Assembly: GCF_009377235.1 (NCBI RefSeq) | Contig: NZ_VMNX01000086.1 | Location: 1-34,850 of the forward strand | Reading direction: 5' to 3' | Length of the DNA stretch: 34,850 bases | Source of the DNA: Streptomyces acidicola | GTDB lineage: Bacteria > Actinomycetota > Actinomycetes > Streptomycetales > Streptomycetaceae | Shown here: positions 15,124-25,317 of the stretch, in pieces | Layout: the number at the start of each line of letters is the position of its first letter | How positions within the stretch are numbered: the stretch's first letter is position 1 | Notes under the pieces: model-generated | The model's database searches: none | The model's input: the letters and a program-made list of their open reading frames with translations, nothing else | Told to the model about the DNA's origin: nothing | Program-made: the position numbers and the translations under genes

Positions 15124-18100
15124 CTACTTCGCAGCGGGTGCCCAGAGGGCGGCCACGATCTCCATCTGCTTGAGGACCAGGTCGATCGCCTCGCGTTCCT
15201 CCTCCGGCGGGTAGTCGAACATCGCCAGCACGCGGCGGATACGGGTGCGGAGCTTCGCCCGGACGGGTTCGCGGGAGAGCCAGTCGACGGAGAGGTTCTT
15301 CTGGATGTCCTTGACGAGGGCACGGGCGATCTTGGCGAGGGTGTCGTCGCCGCCCTCCATCACCTCGGCCATGTCACGGTGTGCAACGGCGTCGTAGAAG
15401 GCCAGCTCGGCGTGGGTCAGCGGCGGGTCGAACCTCTCGCCGCGGCGGGCCTCCGCCGACACCTCCCGTGCCAGGGCGGCGAGTTCAGCAATGACCTGGG
15501 CGCTGGTGAGCTGCTGAAGCATGTACCGCTTCATCAAGTCGTTCAGGCGCTCGGTGAAGCTCTCGTTGCGGACGACGTTGTGCTTGGTCACCTCGCGCAT
15601 CTTTTGCTGGATCATGCGGCGCAGGGCCTCGGTGACCAGGTGCGGGGTCTCGGAGTTCTCCAGCTTGCGCAGCTGCGCCTCGTTGAGGCGGGTGATGTCC
15701 AGCCGGCCGATGCCGGCCTCCGCGTACAGGTCGGTGATCTCGTCCGCGTCGACGACCGAGGCTGCTAGTGCTTGTAGGTAACGCTGGACCTCGGCGCTGA
15801 GCGGCTCCCCACTCGCCTCACGCTGGGCGGCGTCGAGCTTGATCATCCAGGCTCGAACCTCGCTGAAGAAGGAGATGTCACGACGCCAGTCGTCCAGGTC
15901 CTCGCAGCGCTCGGCGATCTCCTTGCTCATCGCGCAGACACGGTAGAAACGGTCCAGCCTGGCGGCGCTGTCCTTGAAGCGGACGGAGAGTGGCTTGGCG
16001 GGGGGCTCGACCTTGTTGCCCGGGTTCTTCGGGTCGCGCAGAAAGTCGGCGGTCAGGCGCAGCGCGCGCTTGCGGGTGTCGGGCCGGCTGGTGTCGGCAA
16101 GCCATTCCTTCCAACGGCTCCCGGCCAGCAGCCCCTTGATGGTGGCCAGCTCGTTCTTGACCTCGGTGACGGCCCGTTCGATGTCCGCGCCGAGGGTCTG
16201 GTCCTTGCGGTCCTGGTCCGAGTACTCGCGCAGGGCCTTGGTGAGGTTTTCGGTGAGCGGCGCATAGCCGACGAGCAGGCCGTCCTGTTTGCCGCGGAAA
16301 CGGCGGTTGACGCGGGCGAGCGCCTGCATCAGGTTGGCGCCCTGCATCGGGCGGTCCATGTACAGGGTGTGGATGGGCGGCGCGTCGTAGCCGGTGAGCA
16401 GCATCGAGTGGACGATGAGCAGTTCCAGCTCGTCGTCGGGGTCCTTGGCGCGCTTCTGGACGACCTTCTGCTGGGACTTGCGCAGCGAGTGCTTGCGCAT
16501 GTGCTCGGGGTCGGAGCGGTCGCCGTGGAAGACGATCTTCATGACGCCCTTGTCGACCTCGTCGCTGACCCAGCCGGGCCGCCGCTTGGCCAGCGCGTCG
16601 AAGACCCGTACGCAGATCTCACGGGTCGCGCACACGATCATCGCCTTGCCCGGGGCGCCGATGTCGGGCTTGACCAGCTCGCGGCGCTGCTCCCAGTGGG
16701 CGATCAGGTCGTCGGCGAGCTTCGCTATGCGGTCCTCGGAGCCGTAGATGGTGTTCATCGTCGTGGCGTACTGGATGGCGCGGCGGCGTTCGGCGTCGTC
16801 CATGCCCTCGGTGAGCGTGTTGGCCTGCTCGTCGAGCGTGTTCGGGTCGACGCCCTTGGGCAGATCGACCTTGATGACACGTGGCTCGTGGAAGACGCGG
16901 ACCGTGGCTCCGTCGTCCACGGCGCGCTTCAGGTCGTAGATGTCGATGTACTCGCCGAAGACGGCACGGGTGTCGGCCTCGGCCTTCGAGATCGGCGTAC
17001 CGGTGAAGGCGAGCAGGGTGGCGTAGGGCAGGGCGTCGCGCAGGTGGCGGGCGTAGCCGTCGAGGCTGTCGTAGTGCGAGCGGTGCGCCTCGTCGACGAT
17101 GACGAGAATGTTGCGGCGCTCAGAGAGGAGAGGGTGCGACTTGCCGGCGTCCTTCTCCTCCTTGCTCAGGCCGAACTTCTGGAGGGTGGTGAAGACGATC
17201 CCGCCGACGTTGCGCCGCGTCAGCTCGGTACGCAACTCCTCGCGCGTGTCGATCTGGTGGGCCTTTTGCCCGAGCAGGGTCTCGCTGTCGAGGAAGGTGT
17301 CGTAGAGCTGGTCGTCGAGGTCGTTGCGGTCGGTGATGACGACGATGGTGGGGTTGTTGAGGGCCGGGTGGCGGGCAACGAGCGCCGCCGTCTCCACCAT
17401 CTCCTCCGACTTGCCCGCGCCTTGCGTGTGCCAGACGACGCCGGCTTGGCCGTTCGTCCGCGACGCCTCGACGACGGCGTCCACCGCCTTGTTCACCGCG
17501 AAGTACTGGTGCGGCTTCGCGATGCGCTTGCCGGAGAGGGGCTCGCCCGGCTTGGGAGGGGGGAAGTTGACGAAGTTGCGGGTGAGAGAGAGAAACCGGT
17601 CCTGCGTGAACAGGCCGTGCAGGGCCAGGTTCAGCGCGTCGAGGCCGTCGTAGCCGGGCTCGTTGGTATCGACGCGCTCGCCCTCGTGGTCGACGTTCCA
17701 GGGGGCGAAGTGCTCGTACGGCGTGAACGCTGTGCCGTACTTGGCGGTTATGCCGTCCGAGACGAGGCAGAGGACGTTGTAGCGGAACGCGATCGGGAAC
17801 TCCGAGACGTATGTCTGGAGTTGGGCGTGCGCCGACTTGAGGGTCGCGTTCTCGTCGGACGCGCTCTTGAGTTCGACGACGGCGAGGGGGAGGCCGTTGA
17901 CGTACAGGACGATGTCGAAGCGACGGTGGCTGCCGTCGGTGTCCCTGACCGTGACCTGGTTGACGGCGAGGTAGCTGTTCGCGTCGGGGTCCGTGAAGTC
18001 GACGAGGCGGACGGTGGGGGTCTGCTCGGCGCCGAACTCGTCGGTGTAGGTGAGGCGGATACCGGTGGTCAGGTACTCGTGGGCCTGCTTGTTCTCCGGG

Positions 18101-18408
18101 TACGCCTCGCGGGAGGCGGGGTCGGTGGCGATGCGCGTCGCCTCGTGGACGGCGGTGGAGGTCAGCTCCGGGTTCAGCTTCCCGATGGCTGATTGGAGCT
18201 CGTCGTGGAGGATCAGGTCGTCCCAGTCTCGGCGGTGGCCGGTGCCGGGGGCTAGGTCTTTGCCAGCTTTGACCTCCCAGGCGAGTTGGGCGAGTTCGTC
18301 TAGGGCCAAGTGCTCCCAGGTGGCCTCGGTCATCTTGGCGTCTAGGTGGGCCGGGGTGGGGTGGGGTGCGGTGGAGCCCTCGTGGTCACGGTCACTGCCA
18401 CTAGTCAT
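15124..18408 (-). CDS. hsdR: Type I restriction endonuclease subunit R
   Basis: Motor and nuclease subunit of a type I restriction-modification complex, 1094 residues, full length. The N-terminal PD-(D/E)xK nuclease has Asp165 in RFDIVLYVNG and Glu179-Leu-Lys181 in LAVVELKS. The SF2 translocase carries Walker A in WHTQGAGKSEEMV, the DEAH-like box VIVDEAHRSHYD and motif III AFTGTPI, then helicase domain 2 (LLTGYDAPPIHTLYMDRPM). The C-terminal helical region should bind the methylase core. It cuts unmethylated DNA far from the recognition site after ATP-driven translocation. The ATG overlaps the hsdS stop (ATGA), so it is co-translated at the end of the operon. No inactivating change seen. Confidence 0.95.
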   Translation of the reverse strand: MTSGSDRDHEGSTAPHPTPAHLDAKMTEATWEHLALDELAQLAWEVKAGKDLAPGTGHRRDWDDLILHDELQSAIGKLNPELTSTAVHEATRIATDPASREAYPENKQAHEYLTTGIRLTYTDEFGAEQTPTVRLVDFTDPDANSYLAVNQVTVRDTDGSHRRFDIVLYVNGLPLAVVELKSASDENATLKSAHAQLQTYVSEFPIAFRYNVLCLVSDGITAKYGTAFTPYEHFAPWNVDHEGERVDTNEPGYDGLDALNLALHGLFTQDRFLSLTRNFVNFPPPKPGEPLSGKRIAKPHQYFAVNKAVDAVVEASRTNGQAGVVWHTQGAGKSEEMVETAALVARHPALNNPTIVVITDRNDLDDQLYDTFLDSETLLGQKAHQIDTREELRTELTRRNVGGIVFTTLQKFGLSKEEKDAGKSHPLLSERRNILVIVDEAHRSHYDSLDGYARHLRDALPYATLLAFTGTPISKAEADTRAVFGEYIDIYDLKRAVDDGATVRVFHEPRVIKVDLPKGVDPNTLDEQANTLTEGMDDAERRRAIQYATTMNTIYGSEDRIAKLADDLIAHWEQRRELVKPDIGAPGKAMIVCATREICVRVFDALAKRRPGWVSDEVDKGVMKIVFHGDRSDPEHMRKHSLRKSQQKVVQKRAKDPDDELELLIVHSMLLTGYDAPPIHTLYMDRPMQGANLMQALARVNRRFRGKQDGLLVGYAPLTENLTKALREYSDQDRKDQTLGADIERAVTEVKNELATIKGLLAGSRWKEWLADTSRPDTRKRALRLTADFLRDPKNPGNKVEPPAKPLSVRFKDSAARLDRFYRVCAMSKEIAERCEDLDDWRRDISFFSEVRAWMIKLDAAQREASGEPLSAEVQRYLQALAASVVDADEITDLYAEAGIGRLDITRLNEAQLRKLENSETPHLVTEALRRMIQQKMREVTKHNVVRNESFTERLNDLMKRYMLQQLTSAQVIAELAALAREVSAEARRGERFDPPLTHAELAFYDAVAHRDMAEVMEGGDDTLAKIARALVKDIQKNLSVDWLSREPVRAKLRTRIRRVLAMFDYPPEEEREAIDLVLKQMEIVAALWAPAAK

Positions 18409-19626
18409 ACGGCGTCCTCCACGATCTTCTCGGCATCACGGACACGGAGCTTGCCAGACATCAGGTGGGGGAGAAGGTTGTCGCGGAGGGCGGCGAGGGC
18501 ACGGCTCTCGTTCGCGGTCTGCGTCACACGGGAATGCAGCAAATCCAGCTTGACTGACAGACGCTCACGCTCGCCCTCGGCAGGCAGCGGGATGTGCCAG
18601 CCGGGCATCTCCTTAAGCGGCAGCCGATCGACCGTCGCACCATGGATTGTGCGACGCTTGATCTCCTCCTGGAACCCGGCGCTGAGATATGCGTGCAACA
18701 GCAGCGCACCACTGACGGACTCCGACTTACTACGCAGCAACCCCATCCGCCGCCCCAGGCTGCTCCGGACACCAGATGGCATGAGGGCCGCATCTCCGAG
18801 CCGGGTCTCGTACGAGAACAGCACGTCTCCGGCCTGAGGCTGTACACGACGAGTCCAGCGTGGGAAATCTCCCTCTGAAAGGTGTGCCGACTCCGCGAGG
18901 TCCAGGTAGCCGTTCTTTAGGCTACTGATACTTAGAAACCAAGGTCCGGACTCAGTTTTCTGGGGGGTGGCATGAGGGCCATCAAAAAGTGCGGCAAGGT
19001 CGCCGATTCGTTCAGGCTCACAGGTCGTACTTGCGGCCTCGTAACAGGCGCGTGCAAGGCTGAGCGCAGCATCCCGGATGCGCTCGTTGACCGCGATCTT
19101 GCCATCCAGGGCCCCGAGCACTCTCACAAGGGCTGACTGTTCCCAAAGAGGAGGGACAGGAATCGGGAAACGTTCAATTTGCCCTTTAGTAAGAGCATTT
19201 CGAGTCGCCCCCGAACTCAACGACAGCATGAACGACTTATATTCCGGCTGCACCAGGAACTTCTGGAGAAAGAGCGGATTGATCTCGCCAGTGGCACGGA
19301 TGATAGCCACATGCTGGTTGACGCGAGCAGGAAGCAGTTCGGGATCAACGACAGAACATCGCGCGATGGAGTCACCGGTGATGTTCAATAGCACGTCGCC
19401 TTCACGGACTTCGACACCTGCGAGCGATGAAGCCGCTTCATCGTCAATGAAGACTAGTCCGCTCATAGCCGTTCTATTATCTAGTACGTTCTGTGAGCGG
19501 ATAAATGATGTCCCGCGGGGCAAATAAACTTCTCTTCCGCCCCGCGGTGTCGCGCCCGATCCGATTTTTTCCGTGAGCTCCTTTAGGGGGCGAACCGCCC
19601 AAGCCGGCGGCGACGCCAGTGGCCAC

Positions 19627-19634
<8 letters not shown>
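18405..19634 (-). CDS. hsdS: Type I restriction specificity subunit S
   Basis: About 409 residues with the two-repeat layout of HsdS. Target recognition domain 1 spans about residues 1-160, conserved helix 1 follows (RFPIPVPPLWEQSALVRVL), then target recognition domain 2 and helix 2 (HIPLPAEGERERLSVKL, ending LLPHLMSGKLRV). It sets the bipartite DNA sequence modified by the complex. The ATG at 19634 overlaps the hsdM 3' end by 8 bp and has GGGGGG upstream; the frame is open 17 codons further but those lie inside hsdM. Base composition is clearly less GC-rich than hsdM and hsdR, especially at about 19150-19560, which fits frequent exchange of recognition domains. Confidence 0.92.
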
Positions 19635-21267
<1,633 letters not shown>

Positions 21268-21308
21268 CGTTCCTTCTTCCGACTCGTCTGTGTGTGGGTC
21301 TGGATGGG

Positions 21309-23489
21309 TTAAGTACCGTTGGTGGTTCGGGTTTCGCCGAGGGTGAGGGTGCCGTCAGCCAAGCCCGCGATCGTCACGCGGCGGGCCTCGGCGAGCGCGT
21401 CGGACTGCGCGCGCAGCAGGCGTTCCCGGCGTTCGGTCTCGGCGAGGAGGGCGTCGAACCGCAGGACCTCGTCCGGGTCGAGGTCAGGGAGCTGGTAGTC
21501 CTCGATACGGCGGGCGGGACGTACGGCGCTGGGGCTGCGGGCGGTGCCACGGGCCGCGCCGAGCAGGGCCGCCAGGACCTGGGGGGTGAGCGGACGAGTG
21601 GCGCCGGCGTTGACCCGGAGGATGCGGGCCGGGAACGCGACGACTGAGAAGCCGTCGTGGTCGACGTACACGCCGAGGCGGGGCGCGAGGGTGTAGACGA
21701 CGTCGCCGGGCTCGGTGAGCGCCGCCCGTTCGTACGCCGTCGCCAGCAGCAGACGGTCGATGCGGCGGTCGCCCACGGGCCGTTCGCCGGTGATCTCCTC
21801 GGGTCCCAGGACGTTGTGGTGGCCGTCCCGGGTGAGGTGCTTCTCGTCGATACGGTGGCCGGGGAGGCGGGTCACCCTGCGTGCGGTGATCAGCTTGCCG
21901 AGGGTGGTGCGCCTGGGCAGGCGACCGACCCTGCGCATTACGGCCCCGCAGTAAGAGCCTCGCTCGTCCTCGTACGCCCGGGTGTCCGCTGTCGCACGCT
22001 CCAGGCGGGCCTCAGCCTCGGCGATCAGGGCGGGGCGTTCGGTGACCTTGTCCGACCAGATCGCGGAGGCCGTTGGCGCGGGCGGGGTCAGCGGACCGCC
22101 GAAGGCCCGGTCTAGGTCGGCGATGGGGACCACACGGCCGTAGCGTGGGTCGTGACCGTCGAGTCCTCGGAAGCCTTCAGCCCGCCAGAGGAGGACATCC
22201 TCGGCGAGCCGCATGCGCACACCCGGCGTGAGCTGTTCGGCGCTGATGTCGGCCAGTAAGACCAGGCCCTCCGCCTCCCGGACAGGACCGCGTGTGAGCG
22301 TCCACAGCGCGGGACGGTAGCCGGGGCGGAAAGGCAGGACCCCGCCGGGAAGCGCGATGACCGACTCGACGATGTTCTCGCGCAGGAGAGCCGAGCGGAG
22401 CTGGGCGGCCTCCGTGCTCTTCAGTTCGTCGACGAGCGCGTCGGCCGGTCCGAGGACGAGGGCCGTGCAGCCGGGGCGGAGGAGGTAGGCGACGCGTTCG
22501 AGTTCCGTCAGGGCGGCGAGAACCGAGCGGTCCTCGCCAGGGCGGTACGGGAGCTGAGTGACGACGATGTCCGGGTCCGCGAAGCGTTCCTCCAGGTCGG
22601 AGCCGGTTTGCACGTCCAGGTCGAGTTCGCTTACGCCCGCCAGCAGGAAGCGGCGACGGGTGATGCGGGTGAGCCGGTCATCAGGGTCGGCGGCGAGGAC
22701 GGTGACGCGGTCGCGGTCCTCCGTGTCGTCGAGAAGCGCGGCGAGCAGGTCGCCGGCGCGGGCGTGCGGGTCGGCGAGGGTGAGAGACTCGCCTCGCTCA
22801 AGGCGGGCGCGGAGGTCGGTGAGCTGGGTGAGCAGGCTCCGCAGCTCCGGGGTGACCGCGTCGGCGGTGAGGGAGTCCAGGCCGAGCCGGGAGCGGGCGG
22901 CGAGGAGCCACTCGTACGCGCCGCGCTCGTCGTAGGCGGACTCGACCAGGTCCTCGGTGAGGCGGGCGAGCGGGGCCGCCGTGGCGTCGATCGAGCGAAG
23001 CTCGCGGAGTACGAAATCGTCCTCGGCGTCGATCCGTTCGGCTCGGCGCAGCAGCGCGGACCAGAGGGCCTCGTCCGCTTCGGCGTCGTCGGGAGGGGAG
23101 GCGTTCGCGCGGTCGTCGGCCAGTGGCCGGCCGCCGAGCCGGCGCAGGCACAGCAGGCTGCCGAGCGTCTCGACCAGCTGCCACGGCGTAAAGCGGTCTC
23201 GCAGCGCGATGATGCCGAAAAGGGCCAGCTCGGATCGGAGCTCCTGCGGGGCGGCGTTGCCCAGGCCGGTTGCGATCAGCCAGTCCGTCACCTGTGCGCC
23301 GTCGAACAGAGGGCGTCCCGAGTTCTCGGACACCGCTGCTGGGAAGTCCGGGTGGCGTCGGCGCCAGGTGGACACGACAGGGCGCTTCACCCGGGCGAAC
23401 GTCGCGATGTCGGACATCGATACCAGGAGAGGTAGCGGCCTGGGGGAGTGGAGTGCCGGGTCCGGCAGACCAGTGATCACGGTGCGCAT
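21309..23489 (-). CDS. Degenerate HsdM-HsdS fusion with N-terminal HTH
   Basis: Protein of 726 residues, first gene of the restriction operon. Residues 24-75 look like a helix-turn-helix (SDIATFARVKRPVVSTWRRR, then FDGAQVTDWL). Residues 235-400 align by eye with an HsdM catalytic domain, but motif I reads DPHARAGDL (240-248) instead of DPACGSGG, and motif IV reads TQLPY (311-315) instead of NPPF. The later HsdM sequence is kept (VESVIALPGGVLPF, then ALWTLTRG). Residues 528-665 resemble a single HsdS recognition domain (TEPGDVVYTLAPRLGVYV), followed by one HsdS-type helix (666-712, ending TIAGLADGTL). It is thus probably a methylation-dead DNA-binding protein. Start: ATG 23489 lies only a base from GGAGG; a GTG at 23480 is better spaced. 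Confidence 0.7.
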   Translation of the reverse strand: MRTVITGLPDPALHSPRPLPLLVSMSDIATFARVKRPVVSTWRRRHPDFPAAVSENSGRPLFDGAQVTDWLIATGLGNAAPQELRSELALFGIIALRDRFTPWQLVETLGSLLCLRRLGGRPLADDRANASPPDDAEADEALWSALLRRAERIDAEDDFVLRELRSIDATAAPLARLTEDLVESAYDERGAYEWLLAARSRLGLDSLTADAVTPELRSLLTQLTDLRARLERGESLTLADPHARAGDLLAALLDDTEDRDRVTVLAADPDDRLTRITRRRFLLAGVSELDLDVQTGSDLEERFADPDIVVTQLPYRPGEDRSVLAALTELERVAYLLRPGCTALVLGPADALVDELKSTEAAQLRSALLRENIVESVIALPGGVLPFRPGYRPALWTLTRGPVREAEGLVLLADISAEQLTPGVRMRLAEDVLLWRAEGFRGLDGHDPRYGRVVPIADLDRAFGGPLTPPAPTASAIWSDKVTERPALIAEAEARLERATADTRAYEDERGSYCGAVMRRVGRLPRRTTLGKLITARRVTRLPGHRIDEKHLTRDGHHNVLGPEEITGERPVGDRRIDRLLLATAYERAALTEPGDVVYTLAPRLGVYVDHDGFSVVAFPARILRVNAGATRPLTPQVLAALLGAARGTARSPSAVRPARRIEDYQLPDLDPDEVLRFDALLAETERRERLLRAQSDALAEARRVTIAGLADGTLTLGETRTTNGT

Positions 23490-23633
23490 CCCTCCCCCGC
23501 TCCTCTATCGTCACATCAGCTGCTTCGGCCCTCAGGCCGGGCCTTGTCTTGCGTCACGGTTCCGCTTGCAGCGGATTCTCGCCGACGCCACAAGACGATA
23601 CGCCGACCCCGGTCATGCGAGTGCGCCTTCATT

Positions 23634-23651
23634 TGATAATGACGGTTATCA
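23634..23651. promoter_or_regulatory. 18-bp dyad GATAA-N6-TTATC, second copy
   Basis: TGATAA (23634-23639), six bases, then TTATCA (23646-23651). It lies in the 253-bp divergent interval between the restriction operon start (23489) and the next plus-strand gene (23743), and has the same half-sites and spacing as the dyad at 13875-13892. The interval is AT-rich around it (23625-23675) and contains no gene. Confidence 0.55.
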
Positions 23652-23742
23652 GACATGGATACATATTCACCCCATCGGGCTGTCTCATCCGGCTAGGTGA
23701 TTCACATCCGAAGTGCCGCTGCCTCCCGAGAGATGCGCCAGA

Positions 23743-25317
23743 ATGACGGATCAGTTTCCCGGCTGGGCAGCGCTGAGGGGGTGGCAGCGGGAGATGACCG
23801 AGGGCATGGTCACCGTCAGCGGCAAGGGGCAGGCACCGGACCTCGTGGACGGACCCGGCTGGAGCCGCCCCGGACTGGACGTCGCCGCGGGCCGTTATCC
23901 ACTCTCGGTGGAGCGGCATGTGGGGCGTATGGTCGATCACCTGGTGCCAGGGGTGACTACATTGACCCCGCACGCGCGTTACTACGCTCTGCACGGGCTG
24001 ATCGCAGCGCAAGCCGATACGGAAGACCTGACGGTCCCGGCCGCCCAGACCCTGCTGCGCCGCGCCGAAGTGGCTTTGTCCGCCGTGTCGTTCGCGCATC
24101 ATCCGCAGGCTCTGGAGTGGCTGCCGCGTGCTCATGGGGTCGATGCTCTTGCCCGGCGGCTGCACTCCGGGACGGTCACCATGTCCGAAGCCGAGGCCCC
24201 GGGCAAGAACGGGTACGTGGGCAACTCGTGGGGGTTCTGGGCACCGTACGCCGGATCCGAGGTCGCGCTCGGCATCCTCGGTGCAGGACCCATGCCGGTT
24301 CCCGGACCGCGGCTTGAGACCGCAGCACTACGAGCCGGACTGGGCGGGTTGCTCGAACTGGCCGCCGAGGACACGCTGAACGTGGATGATCTCGCCCCTT
24401 TCGGGGACCGGCTGTGCGTGTGCGTGGGCGGGGAGCATCCTGACGGGGCGTGGCTGGCGAACCTCATGTGCGAGCCCGGTGCACCGGCCGAAGCAGGCTC
24501 CCGCTCGGCAACGCGACGACAGACGATTCAGCTTCTGGCTCGTGTGGTCGCCACACATCCCGTCCGATACTTCACCCGCGACATCGGCCAGGTGCTCGCT
24601 TTCGGCGACTTCCTGACCACCGATCCCGTGACCAGCGGCATCGACGCGGCCGGCGCCTGGCGCGGAGTGGTGCTGCGGAACTACTCCGTCGGAGCCTGGC
24701 GCCGCCTGTGGTCCTGGCTCGTGGAACAGGTCGACGGGCTGGTGCCGATCGAGGAAGTGGCCGACCGCTTCGCCGCGGAGTTGCCCGACGTGACGGTGGA
24801 CGCGTTCCTGTCCTCCCTGCCCGCGACGCAGAGCACGGCCGGAACGCCGTTGCCCGCCGAGCACGACCTCCGGTGGGCAGGCGATTCCTTGCCCCTCGCC
24901 GAACTGCGGGTGCTCGCCGCCAGTGCCCGTCGGGTGGACGAACTCACCGGTCGGGTCCGGGACGCGTTCCTCGGCCAGCGTGGTGTCGAGCTCGGCCCGG
25001 AGTGGATCCAGCGGCGGCTTGACGAAGCCCGGCCCATGAAACTGCGCGATGTCGCCCGCCGACTCACCTACGACCTGGTGGCGCGGTCGCAGCGGATCGC
25101 GCTGGCCAAGGCCCGCCGACGTCCTGACGGCACGCTGTGGTTACCGACCCGGCTGCACGAACGGGGCGGGCTGCTGTACCGGACGAGCCAGGAGGGGCGC
25201 GGTGACGTCGGGCTACGGCTGGACCAGCTCGGGACCGTCCTGGCCACCTGCGGCGTGCTGCACTACGACGACCAGCACTGGTCGGTGACCAGTAGCGGGA
25301 GGGCTCTCGTTGACTGA
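23743..25317 (+). CDS. Unrecognised 524-residue protein paired with a PLD-like protein
   Basis: No family recognised. The protein is soluble and has no signal peptide. N-terminal features include YPLSVERHVGRMVDHLVPGV and LTPHARYYALHGLIA, then NGYVGNSWGFWAPY; the C-terminal 120 residues read like a winged helix (MKLRDVARRLTYDLVARSQ, then VLATCGVLHYDDQHWSVTS). A DNA- or RNA-contacting regulatory subunit is possible. Start: ATG 23743; the frame extends ten codons up without a better ribosome site. Its last eight bases overlap the PLD-like gene, so the two products are made together and probably act together. It is divergent from the restriction operon and shares its dyad-containing promoter region. 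Confidence 0.65.
   Translation: MTDQFPGWAALRGWQREMTEGMVTVSGKGQAPDLVDGPGWSRPGLDVAAGRYPLSVERHVGRMVDHLVPGVTTLTPHARYYALHGLIAAQADTEDLTVPAAQTLLRRAEVALSAVSFAHHPQALEWLPRAHGVDALARRLHSGTVTMSEAEAPGKNGYVGNSWGFWAPYAGSEVALGILGAGPMPVPGPRLETAALRAGLGGLLELAAEDTLNVDDLAPFGDRLCVCVGGEHPDGAWLANLMCEPGAPAEAGSRSATRRQTIQLLARVVATHPVRYFTRDIGQVLAFGDFLTTDPVTSGIDAAGAWRGVVLRNYSVGAWRRLWSWLVEQVDGLVPIEEVADRFAAELPDVTVDAFLSSLPATQSTAGTPLPAEHDLRWAGDSLPLAELRVLAASARRVDELTGRVRDAFLGQRGVELGPEWIQRRLDEARPMKLRDVARRLTYDLVARSQRIALAKARRRPDGTLWLPTRLHERGGLLYRTSQEGRGDVGLRLDQLGTVLATCGVLHYDDQHWSVTSSGRALVD

Noticed and set aside
16369..18192. Long plus-strand open frame of over 600 codons opposite hsdR
   Set aside because: It is antisense to a clear hsdR gene, its product is low-complexity Val/Asp/Gly/Arg sequence, and such frames are expected opposite high-GC genes.
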